Positions 1 to 11,100 of a DNA stretch of 27,210 nt are shown here, one piece after another. Origin of the DNA: Azolla pinnata. Lineage: Eukaryota > Streptophyta > Polypodiopsida > Salviniales > Salviniaceae. The stretch lies in assembly GCA_037176905.1 (NCBI GenBank), contig JBBBWG010006014.1:1-27210 (forward strand), given 5' to 3'. Numbering within the stretch: the stretch's first letter is position 1; every line of letters starts with the position of its first letter. A model generated the notes under the pieces. It searched no databases, had not been told where the DNA came from, and was given only the letters and a program-made list of their open reading frames with translations. The translations under genes and the position numbers were made by a program.

Positions 1-807
1 AAATAAATAAATGGATAAATGGCTAGTAATTAAATGAGAGAAAATCCTTTTCCATAAATACAAACATGAGTATATATATCTTTCTTTGTAACTGTGCTTT
101 TAAAGTTTCGCAGTACAGAGAGAAAAACAGAAGAAGAAGAGCTTCTGCTCCGCCATATCCTGCAGAGCTCGCGCTCTTCCTGCAGAGCTCCATTTCGCTT
201 CGTAGTTTGCGCCGCCCTCTTCCTTTTTTCCTGCGTAAGCTGCTGAGGAGCCATGGGCGATGGATAGTTGCAGGCTGCAGCGTTTCTGCTAAGATTCTTC
301 TAGAAGGAAGGAAGGGGGAGCAGATCCTGATGGCGATGGCGGTGGCGATGGCGATGACAGTGATGTGATGATGATTCCCCTCCCTTCTTTCCGTTCATTA
401 ATGGCTGGGAGTGTGGCGCAGCGCTAGCTAGTCTGCATAGTTGTTGTACCCCTCTCGTTTCCGCTGCTGCTGCTGCTGCGGCTTCGCGTGATGTACATCA
501 ACGAGCTCTGCACAGCTCCGCCATTGATTGGAAGGTTTCATGGCCTGAGAGAGAGAGGCTGACAGAGAAGGGGCGGGGGGGAACAGATGTAGAAGCGGGG
601 GGGGGGGGTCTTTTCTTGTTCTGCTGTCTGGCTTCCGCAGGCGACGACGCCGAGAAGAAGGCGCGCATGAAGGAGAGAGAAGAGGAAGCATTCTTCCGGC
701 TATGGCGGCGATAGCAGTAGTAATGGCGGCATAAGGCGGAGGGAGATACAGAGAGATAGAGAGAGCGAGAGAGAGAGAGAGAGAAAGAGAGTTCCCCGGG
801 GGCGAGA
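1..807 (+). other. upstream region and probable 5' leader of the OVATE gene
   Basis: No convincing gene lies here. The first 60 bases are AT-rich; the rest becomes GC- and purine-rich towards the OVATE start codon. A 12-bp sequence, cctgcagagctc, occurs twice (159-170 and 179-190). A GATGGC/GATGGT hexanucleotide run lies at about 329-371, the same motif that is expanded inside the coding region downstream. A short upstream ORF (702-734, ten codons plus stop, starting MAAIAV) would precede the main start if transcription begins before it. An open frame at 66-368 has no recognisable product and I treat it as chance. Confidence 0.5.
739..792 (+). promoter_or_regulatory. GA-rich tract immediately 5' of the OVATE start
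   Basis: A nearly pure GA/GATA purine run ends about 15 bases before the ATG at 808. In plants such tracts are common in 5' leaders and core promoters, where GAGA-binding BBR/BPC proteins can bind. The sequence shows only the tract; a regulatory role is inferred. Confidence 0.4.
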
Positions 808-1266
808 ATGAAGTTCAAGTGGGTGCATCTGATGCCTCGAGTGTGGTTCCATAGGCAGGAGCAGGAGCTGGAGATGGAGATGGAGATGGAGCAGGCGGGG
901 GAAGAGGCAGAAGAAGAGGCAGAAGAAGAAGAAGAAGGAGAAGGAGAAGGAGAAGGAGAAGGAGGAGGGGGAGCAGCGATGGCGATGGGGAAGAGGAGGA
1001 GCGATGGTGGAAGGAGTCTAGGGCGAGCAATCACGGACGAGAGGGAGGATGAGATGACGATGGCTATGGCGGGGAAGAGGAGGAGGAGGAGGAGCAGGAG
1101 CAGGAGCAGCAGCAGAAGAAGGAAGACGGGGAATGGCGATGGCGATGGCGATGGCGATGGCGATGGCGATGGCGATGGCGAGCAAGGGAGCGGGAAGCAG
1201 AGGCGAAGAAGGCGGCGGCAGGTATGCACCGTCGTGGACGCAGGCTGTGCTTGCCGAGCTACAATG

Positions 1267-1301
<35 letters not shown>

Positions 1302-2550
1302 TGCTTCTTCTGCTTCTGCTGCTTCTTGTCGACAGAAGCTGCAGCAGCAGGCGCCATGGCCGTCCACCAGAATGGCGATGAAGGAACGAGCTCCTCCTCC
1401 TCCTCCTCCTCCTCCTGCCATGTCTGCTCCTCCTCCTCCTCCTCCTGCTAACGCCGCCATCGCCAGGGCTTCTTCTTCTAATGCCTGCAGCTCCACAGCG
1501 CTCGTGAATGTGAGCGGCAGCGAGAGCCAGCGCCATAGCCATAGCCGTAGTCAGAGCCAGCGCCAGCGCCATAGCCAGAGCCAGAGCTATAGCCATAGCC
1601 AGGCGAGTAGCAGCAGCAATTGCAGGCGCGGCACAGTCGAGGAGCTGGAATGGCGGCTGAGGAACCTCGCAGGTTTCATGGATTCGAAGCCGGAGCCGGA
1701 GCAGGAGCCGGAGCAAGAACGGCAGCAGAAGGCGAAGGCGAAGGAGGAGGAGGAGGAGATGGCTATGGCGAGGCGCTGGAAGGAGATGGAAGCGGAGTCG
1801 GTGAAATTAGGGTTTCTGTACGAGGAAGGGAGCAGCAGCAGCAACAACAACACCGCCATGGTCAGGAGCAGCAGGAGCAGCCATGGCAGCTGTCGTTCCA
1901 GCAACGCCACCATAGCCTGCAGCAGCGACATGGAAGCAGAAGCAGAAGACGAAGAAGAAGAAGAAGAAGAAGAAGAAGAAGAAGAAGAAGAGGAAGGAGG
2001 AGGAGAAGCTGCATCTTTCGCCATGGATCCTTCGTCGTCTGCAGATCTAGCAGCAGCGCCATATCTCAAATCCTGTTCGTCAGGGCGAGCTCCTCTCCTC
2101 CCTGAGCATCGCCATCGCCATCGCCATCACGCTCACCTTCACCATCACCATCGCCATGGATCCTCGCTCCACAGCAAGTCCATGTCCTCCTCCTCCTCCT
2201 TCTCTTCTTCCTCTTCCTCCTCCTCCTCCTCCTCCTCCTCCTCCTCCTCCTCCTCCTCCTCCTCCTCTTCCTCCTCCTCCATCTCCTGCTGCAGAGATGG
2301 CGCTGTGGCTATGGTGAAGAGCTCCTTGGACCCGCGCCGCGACTTCATCAAGTCCATGGCGGAGATGGTGATGGCCAAGCGCCTCAGAGGCCGCGCCCAG
2401 CTGCAGGAGCTCCTCCATTGCTACCTCTCCCTCAACCCGGGCCAGTACCACAGCACCATCATCGCCGCCTTCCATGAGCTCTGCGCAGAGCTCGCCGCCT
2501 CCATCGATCCTCGCGGAGATGGAGATGGAAGCCATAGGCGCCCTGTGTAA
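808..2550 (+). CDS. OVATE family protein (OFP), long low-complexity form
   Basis: OVATE family proteins are plant-specific regulators of growth and organ shape; known members repress transcription, bind KNOX/BELL homeodomain proteins and interact with TONNEAU1-recruiting-motif proteins. Two hallmarks frame this 580-residue intronless protein. The N-terminus (residues 1-17, MKFKWVHLMPRVWFHRQ) matches the conserved OFP N-terminal motif with its PxxWFxxL-like core. The C-terminal OVATE domain (about residues 499-562) has KSSLDPRRDFIKSMAEMV, then LLHCYLSLNPGQYH and AAFHELC. Everything between is low complexity: Glu/Gly, Gly-Asp, Arg/Ser, Pro, Gln/Ser/His, a poly-Glu block, a His/Arg block and a poly-Ser run of about 30. 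Typical angiosperm OFPs are roughly 150-400 residues, so the linker is greatly enlarged. The ATG at 808 is chosen because the conserved N-terminal motif starts there. Several other frames stay open only because triplet repeats lack stops. Confidence 0.9.
1133..1180 (+). repeat. (GGCGAT)n hexanucleotide run inside the OVATE gene
   Basis: About eight exact copies of GGCGAT encode an alternating Gly-Asp stretch. The same hexanucleotide appears upstream of the gene (329-371), and a related GGAGAT run encodes Gly-Asp near the start of the PPR gene. Confidence 0.9.
1951..1990 (+). repeat. (GAA)n run encoding poly-Glu in the OVATE gene
   Basis: An uninterrupted GAA triplet array encodes the core of an acidic block. 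It is flanked by GAG/GAC codons that lengthen the acidic block beyond the pure array. Confidence 0.9.
2184..2281 (+). repeat. (TCC/TCT)n run encoding poly-Ser in the OVATE gene
   Basis: Roughly 98 bases of TCC with scattered TCT encode a poly-Ser tract that ends just before the OVATE domain. On the other strand it reads as GGA/GAG, giving false poly-Gly and poly-Glu ORFs. Confidence 0.9.
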
Positions 2551-2877
2551 TATGTGGATCGATCCGATCGCGTCGATTCCGTCTACTACCTCTTCCGATC
2601 GATTCTCGCGCCTCGATTTGTACAGCCGATGATGATTCTATTCGTTTCCCTGCATCGATCGAACCCGCGTCCTATCGCCAGATTTCCACGCGCATTCTGT
2701 GTTTGCCCCCGATCGATTCCGCTCCTTGATACAGCGACTTGATATGGTTTTGAAGGCTTGTGTCGATCTGCTCTGATCAACAGTTTAATTGCTGATTCTT
2801 AGTTTAGGTTGCTCCAAACACCCAATCGATAGGAGCGCGATAGGGCGGCCTGCTTATCGGGATGATTAGGTCAGTTT

Positions 2878-3475
2878 GATACCACTTGTTTGTTGTCGGG
2901 GACTCCGATAGGAACGCCTACCTATGGTCGAATCATTAGATTCGCTCTCCGACACCATCTGTCGGAACTTGTATCTTGATATTCTTTAGATTAGAACTCC
3001 GTCGATCATTGGATCGCTTAGGAAGGCCCGACCCCAGTGTTGATTATTAGATCGCGCTTGACACCGCGTGTGGACAACTCCTATCCTAATTATTCGATCG
3101 ATCGCTCCGATGCCACTTGCTGGAACTCTGATACGAAGGCGTGCTTATCTTAAGTATTTGGTCAATCTTGATAGACCACTTGTTGGAACTCCGATAGGAA
3201 GGTGGACTTTATCTTAATTCTTTGGTCAATCTTGATACCATTTGTTGGAACTCTCATCGATAGGAAGGCTTACTTATCTTGAGTAATTGATCATTTGACA
3301 CCACTTGCTGGAACCCTTTATCTTGATTCGTAGCTCGCTCCTGATACCACTTGTCGGAACTCTCATCGATAGGAGGGCCTGATTATCAGATAACCACTTT
3401 GTCGGAGCCTCTCGTCGATTTAACCCTGATTAATCGGATCGGAATCGCTCTCGATACCTTATTGTCATCCGACTC
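2878..3475. repeat. degenerate tandem repeat, unit about 46-64 bp
   Basis: The core GATACCACTTGTTGGAACTC recurs about ten times in diverged form, starting near 2878, 2951, 3060, 3109, 3170, 3234, 3297, 3343, 3389 and 3453. It is usually followed by CGATAGGAAGGC, then a TTATCTTGA-like stretch. Spacing varies (mostly 46-73, one gap of 109), so the array is old and partly deleted. The reverse complement of the core contains TGGTATCA, which resembles the initiator-Met tRNA primer-binding site of plant LTR retrotransposons, but no element body is visible. Confidence 0.75.
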
Positions 3476-3741
3476 CGATCGATCGCTCCCGGCATACGTA
3501 CGGCTTCAATTACTCGATTCCCTGCAAAACGTCTCGCAATTCACCGACATCGTACCATCATCTCTTTTGTTTGTGGCATTGAAAGAAGACAGGGAAATGC
3601 AATCCCATTTGTTTGCTGCACAATAGATGATGCTGTCGAGATGCTACGCGACAGGAAAATTAACAACAGGAGAGCAAGTACTGCGAGCGGTACAAACGGG
3701 GGATGGTATCAACAAGAAGCTTCCAAACAGAAAGCATGCAT

Positions 3742-3945
3742 CATAATTGGGATATGCTCGATTCTTTTCTTGAGAGGCTGATCTGCCCTCGCCGAAAACG
3801 ATCACGATTGCATTACATAATCGGGATACGCACGATTCTTTTCGCGATAAACTGCGACGATGCACAATTCGTTCGCCATAATAATGGGATATGCTCGATT
3901 TCTTTCGTCGTAATTGGGATCTGCTCGATTCTATCTTGGCAAGCG
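3742..3945 (+). repeat. four diverged copies of a roughly 30-bp motif
   Basis: A motif like cataattgggatatgctcga followed by ttcttt recurs near 3742, 3816, 3877 and 3908, with spacings of about 74, 61 and 31. Copies differ by a few substitutions. No function is evident. Confidence 0.7.
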
Positions 3946-4460
3946 CCAAACGGATCGACTCATCGGAATTTATGGCGCATGCAGATCGATCGTTTTCAAG
4001 TCACGCGTTTTGCCTCATCGTGCATGAAAACGGGGCCCAATGGGAAATTGGAAAAGCCCCCCCCGCCCCTTCGATCGATCGTCACTCTTAGTGTGCATTC
4101 ATCGCAATTACTGTTCTTGGCGCGAAGTTAGTTAATGAAAGGAAGGGTCACATGAAAGAGCAAGTGGCATGGAAATCAGTCGAAACCAAAAACATGCTGG
4201 TGTCGGGCGGTTACAGAGCAATGAGCGCCCGGAAGTTACGACGCTGCACTATGTATGCATTCGGATGAGTCCGAGTTGCATGGTAAATTTTTTCTTTAGA
4301 GAAAGAGATAAAAACGCAACGGGTTTATTTTTAAAAAAAACGACCGTAGCAGAGCTGCCTTTGGGCGAGATTAACCCCACCCAAAGTTATAAAAGATCAG
4401 TTCTCCAGCAAAGTTAAAAGCTCAAGGATTGTTCTGATTTGATCGATCGATTGAAAGATA

Positions 4461-4556
4461 ATTGATTGGTTGATTGATTGATTGATTGATTGATTGGCTG
4501 GTTGATTGATTGCTTGATTGATTGGCTGGTTGATTGATTGATTGATTGATTGATCG
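4461..4556 (+). repeat. (GATT)n microsatellite with higher-order unit
   Basis: GATT tetranucleotides are interrupted twice by a GGCTGGTT variant, giving a second-order repeat of roughly 40 bases. Confidence 0.85.
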
Positions 4557-4627
4557 GGATTGATCAACTTTGGTTAAAACATTAGAAGAAGAGCGTTATA
4601 TACTCTTAAGGTTGACTTTAACAATCA

Positions 4628-4695
4628 TATACACACACACACATACATACATTTAATCAATCCTAGTAATTCTTCTTCTTCTTCTTCTTCTTCAT
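4628..4695 (+). repeat. (CA)n / ACAT run followed by (TTC)n run
   Basis: A short CA/ACAT microsatellite (4629-4650) is followed about 20 bases later by eight TTC triplets (4671-4694). Confidence 0.8.
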
Positions 4696-5013
4696 CTTTC
4701 TTTCCAGAGTCCCAAAACAGCTTGCCTTTCTTGTGCACTGCGGATTTCTATCCTCCTTTATTTTCCTCACTTAGTGCATACAAGCGTTAAACGAATCGCT
4801 CACCAGAAAGAAAGAAAAAGAAAGAAGTTGGATCCCAGATATCGGTTGCTCCCACTCCGATGCGTCCCTCCGAGTCCCTCCGCGAAAGAGACGCGTTTTA
4901 AGAAAAAATAATGGGGCCGCGACGTTATGCGAAATCGAGGGCGTTGTCGCGCGATTATCTGCGCCGATTCCTGAAAGCAATGCCATGCGCGATCGATGAG
5001 GGGAACGTAAAAC

Positions 5014-5079
5014 GATCCGATGGTCGATCGATCAGTTCGAATGAATGGATCCGATGGTCGACCGATCAGTTCAAATCGT
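5014..5079 (+). repeat. 34-bp tandem duplication
   Basis: GATCCGATGGTCGATCGATC is followed by AGTTCGAA at 5014 and recurs with few changes at 5048. Confidence 0.75.
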
Positions 5080-7165
5080 CTCTAATTGCACGAACAATTA
5101 ATCGTGTGTTTTATAAGCAATAGAAGGCTTAGAAGTTAGAACTATGTTTGCAGATATACAAAAGCTTCCTTGCAATTCTATCTGAGTACACACAAAACCC
5201 GTTGTTCTAATGGCCATTCTAATGAACTAAGTTTAATTTCTATCATTGTACCATATAGTTTGGCTATTGTCTGTAACTGATCATAATAATCCTATTTGCC
5301 CTGGAATCTCCCTTATATATTGTGACAAGATTCCTTAACAAGGGCAATGGTTGAAGTTCATATCTTCTACCTTCTGTCTTTCTAATGTTTTTGGAATCTT
5401 CAAATCCATGACCCTCTAATGTTTATATTCAGAAATTTGTTTATGATGTGGATATTGACGTTTCTAAAGCTCCTAGTAATGATTCATGCATTGCAAATCA
5501 ATAAATGAAAGGAAATTTCTTTTACTTGCTTGAGGAAAATTTAACTAAGTGATCAATATTGTATAAAAACTATACAAGCCATATGAAATCGGTAAACCAT
5601 CTTCCTTTTTTATCGTCTTGTTTGCAAACTCCTCATCCTTACGATTTTGTGATAGCACACCAAAGGTTTCGTATACTCGAAAACGTAGTTCATTTGGTGT
5701 CCTAGTTTATATGTTCCTTTTGACGTATCGTTTTTTTTTATGTATCATTTTTGATTTTGTGAAAAATTTAATATTCCTTTGGTTGACTATTAAGGAATAA
5801 AACCAATGATTTACGATGATTCTTTGCGTCCTATTTTTTGCATTGTTTGTTTCGGGTACGTATATCCAATTGTATTGTGTTTCTTGGCGCTGAACTCTAC
5901 CAAACCATAACCTGAGCTACTGCAAGCTTGATGCAAATATTTGTATGAATTTTAAGTTTTTTTCATTTGTCTCACATGATGGACAAGGGTTTGGAGGATG
6001 CTCAAACTTTGTTTTTTATGGACCAACCAATACAGAAGCAATCCAGGGAATTCTAAATTTCTAAAAATGTTTTAATGTATAAGGACACAAAAATAAAAGA
6101 ATAAAAACGCAAAGATACAGAAAGGAGTAATACACATTTGTGCAAGCTCTCTCATTGAATAGATTGGTTCATTAAGCATACATAAAAGAAGCAAAGCCAC
6201 AACCAATTGTACCAAACTGAAGTTTCATGTTGCGAAACTTTAAAAAAACAAGCAAAAGCGAAAAGGGTAGAGCTTTTGGTGGAGCCTAGCTAAAGCTTAA
6301 GGCAAAAAGCCATTGGAAAATCCAAATAAAAAAAGAAACAAATTGCATGTGGAAAATCAAAAGGAAAATTACAGAGTAGATGTAATGTCATTTACTACAT
6401 GTGTTTCAATCGAGGGTTCGATAATGCAAGAGTCGATAACTCCAAAGCTATTGTTGATCAAGTTTGCTTTGTAGTGGTGGAATTGTGGATTGCTTAGCAG
6501 TGAAATGTTAAGGCACTTTTGCATAAATGGAGAAACACTTTGGTCTGGGTGTACCATTCCATATAACCTGTTTTGTGGCCATCACTTGGGATTTTTGGCA
6601 ATGAAATATTCTTTGCTTGCTTATTGCATTTATAAGATGGTAGGATTTGTTTTGCTAATCACCACGCATGGATCGGTCATCTCGTTTCTAGATTGAAATT
6701 GTGGAATCGTTGCTTTGCTTTGTCTTTGACTCTAAGGGATCATTTTAAAGATGAGGGTGTTAGTGTTTAACTTTGTTTTCTCACCAAATAGCCACTATAT
6801 CTAGGGTTTAAGATGCTTTCTATTCACTATCATTAGTCATTACAGGGTATTGTAACAACATGTTGTGCAATAAAAATGTCTCACCGCTAAACATGGATTT
6901 ATGATCAGAATCTTCGGAAGTGTGAGATTCTAAATTTTCAAGATTTATGTATGACTTTACCATGCACTGAGAATTAAGGAATGACGTGCTTGACTAACAT
7001 TAGGTAGCTTTAGTTTTAAGGTAGATACAAATCGTGTTATATAATCATGATACATGGGTCTCTTGCCGCAGATGATTTGATGCCTGTAGAAATTCATAAT
7101 GTTTAAGAAACAATTTGGTACAACACATTGAGGTTGTATAATGCCAGTAGTCGTCGACGCAATTG

Positions 7166-7248
7166 CATGTGTCTCGAGTTATATGTCTATACTTGACTCC
7201 CGATGGATAGGTATAGACAACAATCGAGATCGCAAACTCGAGGACATG
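7166..7248. other. imperfect 83-bp palindrome (potential hairpin)
   Basis: Outer arms catgtgtctcgagtt (7166-7180) and aactcgaggacatg (7235-7248) pair with one small internal loop. Inner arms tgtctatac (7184-7192) and gtatagaca (7211-7219) pair perfectly around an 18-base loop. A 15-base asymmetric bulge separates the arms on the 3' side. No terminal duplications are obvious, so it is not clearly a MITE. Confidence 0.65.
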
Positions 7249-7699
7249 TATCGGTCTTTTGGTCTACATTTTAACACTTCAGTTCTTCGATACAAGGAGA
7301 AGCAATATATGATAAGTCGAAGTCAAAGCTTGCCTCAACACAATGAGGTAACAATAAGTGGAAAACTCCTAGAAGACTCTTGGAATTTGGGAAGACAATA
7401 AGCCAGAGATTCAATAACTGCACAATGAGGCTGACATCTTTAGAGTCATCAATTCTGGAGGTCTGTTACTTGAGAAGCAACTCGGATTGACAACTAGCGA
7501 GCCGACAATTTTAGATAAGTGAAAAAATCGACATTTCCCAGTTATAACTACACATATACCCTAACTTAATCGGTGTGAACAATTGACAGCTTCTTCAATC
7601 AAGCATCTCGTAGACAGAAATTAAGCCAAATATCAAACGAACTTACGACGATTGCTTATATGGCTAGAGAGTCAGGCACATATGCATCGATTTTCATCG

Positions 7700-8001
7700 G
7701 CCGATCGAATCGCTCCGCCTCTACTACACCGACACTAACACGCAGTACAGATTCCCCGACGCAATTGGACACGACCACAACGAACCCATGAGAGTAGCAT
7801 TTAATTCTACTATAATCAGTCCTCTGGTTATGTATAATATTCCATCTATCGATCGATCGATCGATCAGATGTTGCGATCCATCTCCTTCCACTACACAAG
7901 CACTAATGCATATTGCTTTCCGCACTTGATTCGGATGCATAGTCAGGTGAACCCATGTGATTAGCACTAATTAGACTGCAATTAATTAGTCCTCTAATTA
8001 G
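7700..8001. repeat. diverged tandem duplication upstream of the phosphatase gene, period about 170 bp
   Basis: Copy 1 (about 7700-7832) and copy 2 (about 7871-8001) share, in the same order, ctacac-n-cactaa, gaacccatg, agcactaatt-like and agtcctct-taa blocks. A (ATCG)n run at about 7849-7867 separates them. Copy 2 has several TAATTA motifs, the core bound by many homeodomain proteins; promoter function is inferred from position only. Confidence 0.65.
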
Positions 8002-8018
8002 AGCAGGTCAAAACGATC

Positions 8019-8126
8019 CACCAGCACCACCATCATCACCATCATCACCACCACCACCACCATCACCATCATCATGATCACCACCATCACCATCATCACC
8101 ACCATCACCATCATCACCATCACCAG
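8019..8126 (+). repeat. (CAC/CAT)n triplet tract in the probable 5' leader of the phosphatase gene
   Basis: About 105 bases of CAC and CAT triplets end roughly 30 bases before the ATG at 8157. In the frame of the coding region the tract is open and would read as poly-His, with a stop at 7995-7997 and no ATG between. It is therefore treated as untranslated leader or promoter. Confidence 0.85.
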
Positions 8127-8156
8127 CGTCGTCATCATCAGCTGCAGAAGCTCGCC

Positions 8157-11100
8157 ATGGCCATGTCCATGCTCTCTCCGCTGCCACAGCGCATTCTTCC
8201 CGGCTCTACGCCCCGCCTTCCTTGGTTCTGGAGTTTCTCCCGTCTGCTGGCATCTTCCATACGCCATCGCCATCGCCCCATGAGCAGAAGTGGTTGGGAA
8301 GGCGCCCATATGTCCACTGTTCGCAGCAGCAGCAGCAGCAGCAGCGGCTATCACTCCTTCTCTGCGACCTCAAGCAGTGGAGGAGCCGCACCCTCCTACG
8401 ATCAGTTCCTGCTGCTGGCTCACCTTCTTGCTGATGCATCTGGCCAGATTCTGCTCGATTATTTTAGGAAGCCCATCCAGATCGAAGACAAACATGATCT
8501 TAGTGAGTTCTCCTATGTATGTGGATCCTACATTGAACCAGAACACACACGCACGGATTGTTATTTGTCTGTCATTGCATGCGACATCCCAGTGCACATA
8601 TACATGTTATAAGCACGCTACTTTGGAATCTTTGGACAGATGTTGTCGTCAGAGAGTATGCGGTGGGCATGCTTCTTCGTAACACGGAGCAACTTGTTTG
8701 AAATGCAGGTCCTGTGACAATAGCTGATCGAGCTGCTGAAGCCACCATGTGCAACCTCATCTCTGAAAGATTTCCATCTCATGCAATGTAAATATTGGTC
8801 TTACTTCCCTTTTTCTTTATTTTTCGTTTACCGACAAGCAAGGTCTCTAATTTAGATGGTTTCTAGCACTAAAAACATACGGAGATGACACAAGAAGACC
8901 AAAAAACCTGGAAAACCGGATAGCTAAGTTAAGCCTGATTGTTTGTGCATCAGCTAACACACTTTGATATCTCTTAAGTATACACATTTTATGACGAGAC
9001 AGTGTGTGTGTATCCCTGTTCAGTGCATCGATTTCAGAGATTCTAGCGTAATGTGCCATTTGCCTAACGTATGCTGATAGCATGGATAGTATCACTTTGG
9101 TCTTAACGTTTGATAAATGATTGGTAGTATGCCTTTGGTCTTAACATTTGATGAATGCCTTTGTTGTAATGGACCGATTGATTCTTCTTCATATGCTTGT
9201 GCCATGTGCAACATGGCTCCATATGTCTGCTTCATGCCAACTGCATCACTCCTGCAACATGTTGTTTCATCACATCTGTGGGCGGGTGGCTCATCTGCTG
9301 TCATCTCTCATCTTTATATAGCTACTTTTACCTTCTTCGAATGTGTCTGAACATTTTATCTTGGTCACTTAGTTGTATATTGAAATGTGAAATGCAATGT
9401 TATTCTTGTCAAGCTTCATGAGAAAGAGAGAGAGGAACGAATATAAAGTTTTGTATCTAAGAATATTTGAATCTTTTTTGTCTTCTGCTATTTGCTTAGT
9501 TATTCTACTGTGATGTGATTTCAGAGCTTTTATGCTTTATCCTCTTCTTGAAGTGATTGATTTAGCGCTATGTCTAACTCTGTAGATGCCTAGCAAGCCG
9601 AAATTCTTATACCTCTTGCAGATGACTCTAACATTAGCTGTCTACAAACCTGAGTCTTTGTAGTGCAAAAAATATCCGTTGTAGGAATGGTTGGATTAGC
9701 AAGGTATCAAGCTATGTCAAGACACCGTACTTAACAAGTCTTGGCATAAGACCTCATATTGCTTTGTAAAACACTTGTATGTTAAAAGAAGGCCATGCCC
9801 TTTTCCTCTCCTTCTACCTGTGTAGCCTATGCTGTTAGCTGGTTTCATGTTCTCAAATTCCCAAATGTACATATTTTCTGTGGGGCATGGAATTCTTCTG
9901 TATTTTGATGCTTGGAACAGTCCACAATGTGCACATCTTGTCAATTTAGAGTAGTCAAGTGAATGCTATTAGTGAATGCTATTACTTTGACACTATAGTG
10001 AGCACTAAACATATTTCCAACATATAGCGAACCCAAGCATACTGCATGTTTGACCAAGCATTTTCAGAAGCTGCAGGCCATGAAGATGAACCTGAATAAG
10101 TCAGACACAAAGAATATGGTACATCTCGTCGATCTAGGTTGACCAAATGAATACTATTATTTTTGACATTGTAGATATGGCGAAACAAATCTCCAACATC
10201 AGGATTATTGCAATTCCAAACAATAGACCTTTTGATTAGGTATTTTGAGAAGTTCTAGACCATGAAGGAAAACTTGCATAAGCCAGAAGCAAATACTCGT
10301 TCTCAGTTGAGCATATACCCAGGTCATGAATTTTATGCTATATCCTAAGATGAGTGTCTCATGTTAGAGAACTTGTAGGTCCAAGCTTAGGTGTAAAAGA
10401 GAAATTTGTGTCATCTTATGCCGGTAGATCTAGAAAATACAAAAAGAAGCAAGCCAAAAGATCTAAAATAGGAAAGTGGGAAGATTGAATTATTATAATA
10501 GCTCTAAGGGGAAAGGATAGAAACAGCTCAGAAGCATAAAAAATAGAAAGCAATAGTTCTTGTTAATATTAGAAACAAATTAGGCCTTTTGCAAAATGGA
10601 CAGTAAAGAAAATTAGAAGAAAAGATGAAAAAAAGCAGGCCAAAAACTTCAAGATATCTCTGAATAGGTCTTTGGATTCTAAAAGAATGGAAACAAGTGT
10701 GTTGAAAGCAATGGAAAACGGTGAACTGGCTTGAGAGAGTTCCCATAGGAAGAGACATCCTTACTTTTTACATTATAACTTGAAATATCATAGAAAAGTT
10801 GCCAAGGAGTTCTCTCACCTTGAAAATCTTCATGATCCCAATTGTGTGGCCAAATGGTTGGACACCTGGCCCCATAGTCGATGTCAATGACACTGCGACT
10901 ATGAGGGCTCATCGTCCTAGGATCTGTAGACTTGCTCAAGGAAGCAAAATTGACATTGAATTACAGTGATTGAGCAAGCATACTGCTTTATAATTTCTCC
11001 TACTTCTCTCTGCAGGTTGGAACATAACTACAACATCATTCATTGAACTCATGAAAAACATAAACCATGATAGTTTTTAATTAATAGTATTCATTATAAA

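Larger units (their letters stand above)
2551..8018. other. gene-free intergenic region with many diverged repeats
   Basis: I find no recognisable coding gene, tRNA or intact transposon here. The left half (2551-5100) is richer in CGATCGATC-type sequence and carries the tandem repeats listed separately. The right half (5100-7650) is AT-rich and featureless apart from a palindrome at 7166-7248. A TATA-like TTATAAAAG lies near 4387 but no gene follows it. Open frames of 60-142 codons occur (for example 3703-4131 and 7141-7401), but none resembles a known family. Confidence 0.6.

Noticed and set aside
498..1496. 332-codon antisense ORF opposite the OVATE gene
   Set aside because: It is made of Pro/Ser/Leu/Asp runs that mirror triplet repeats of the sense strand; nothing conserved is visible.
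2878..3475. CRISPR-like array
   Set aside because: Spacing and repeat sequence are irregular and the genome is a plant; this is a degenerate tandem repeat.
4380..4400. TATA-box-like TTATAAAAG as a promoter
   Set aside because: No coding region or recognisable RNA follows; kept only as a remark in the intergenic entry.
7141..7401. 86-codon + strand ORF in the intergenic region
   Set aside because: No family resemblance, and it overlaps the palindrome at 7166-7248.
10679..10939. 86-codon minus-strand ORF in intron 2 of the phosphatase gene
   Set aside because: The reading has a natural-looking stretch (CPTIWPHNWDHEDF), but I could not tie it to any transposon or gene family.
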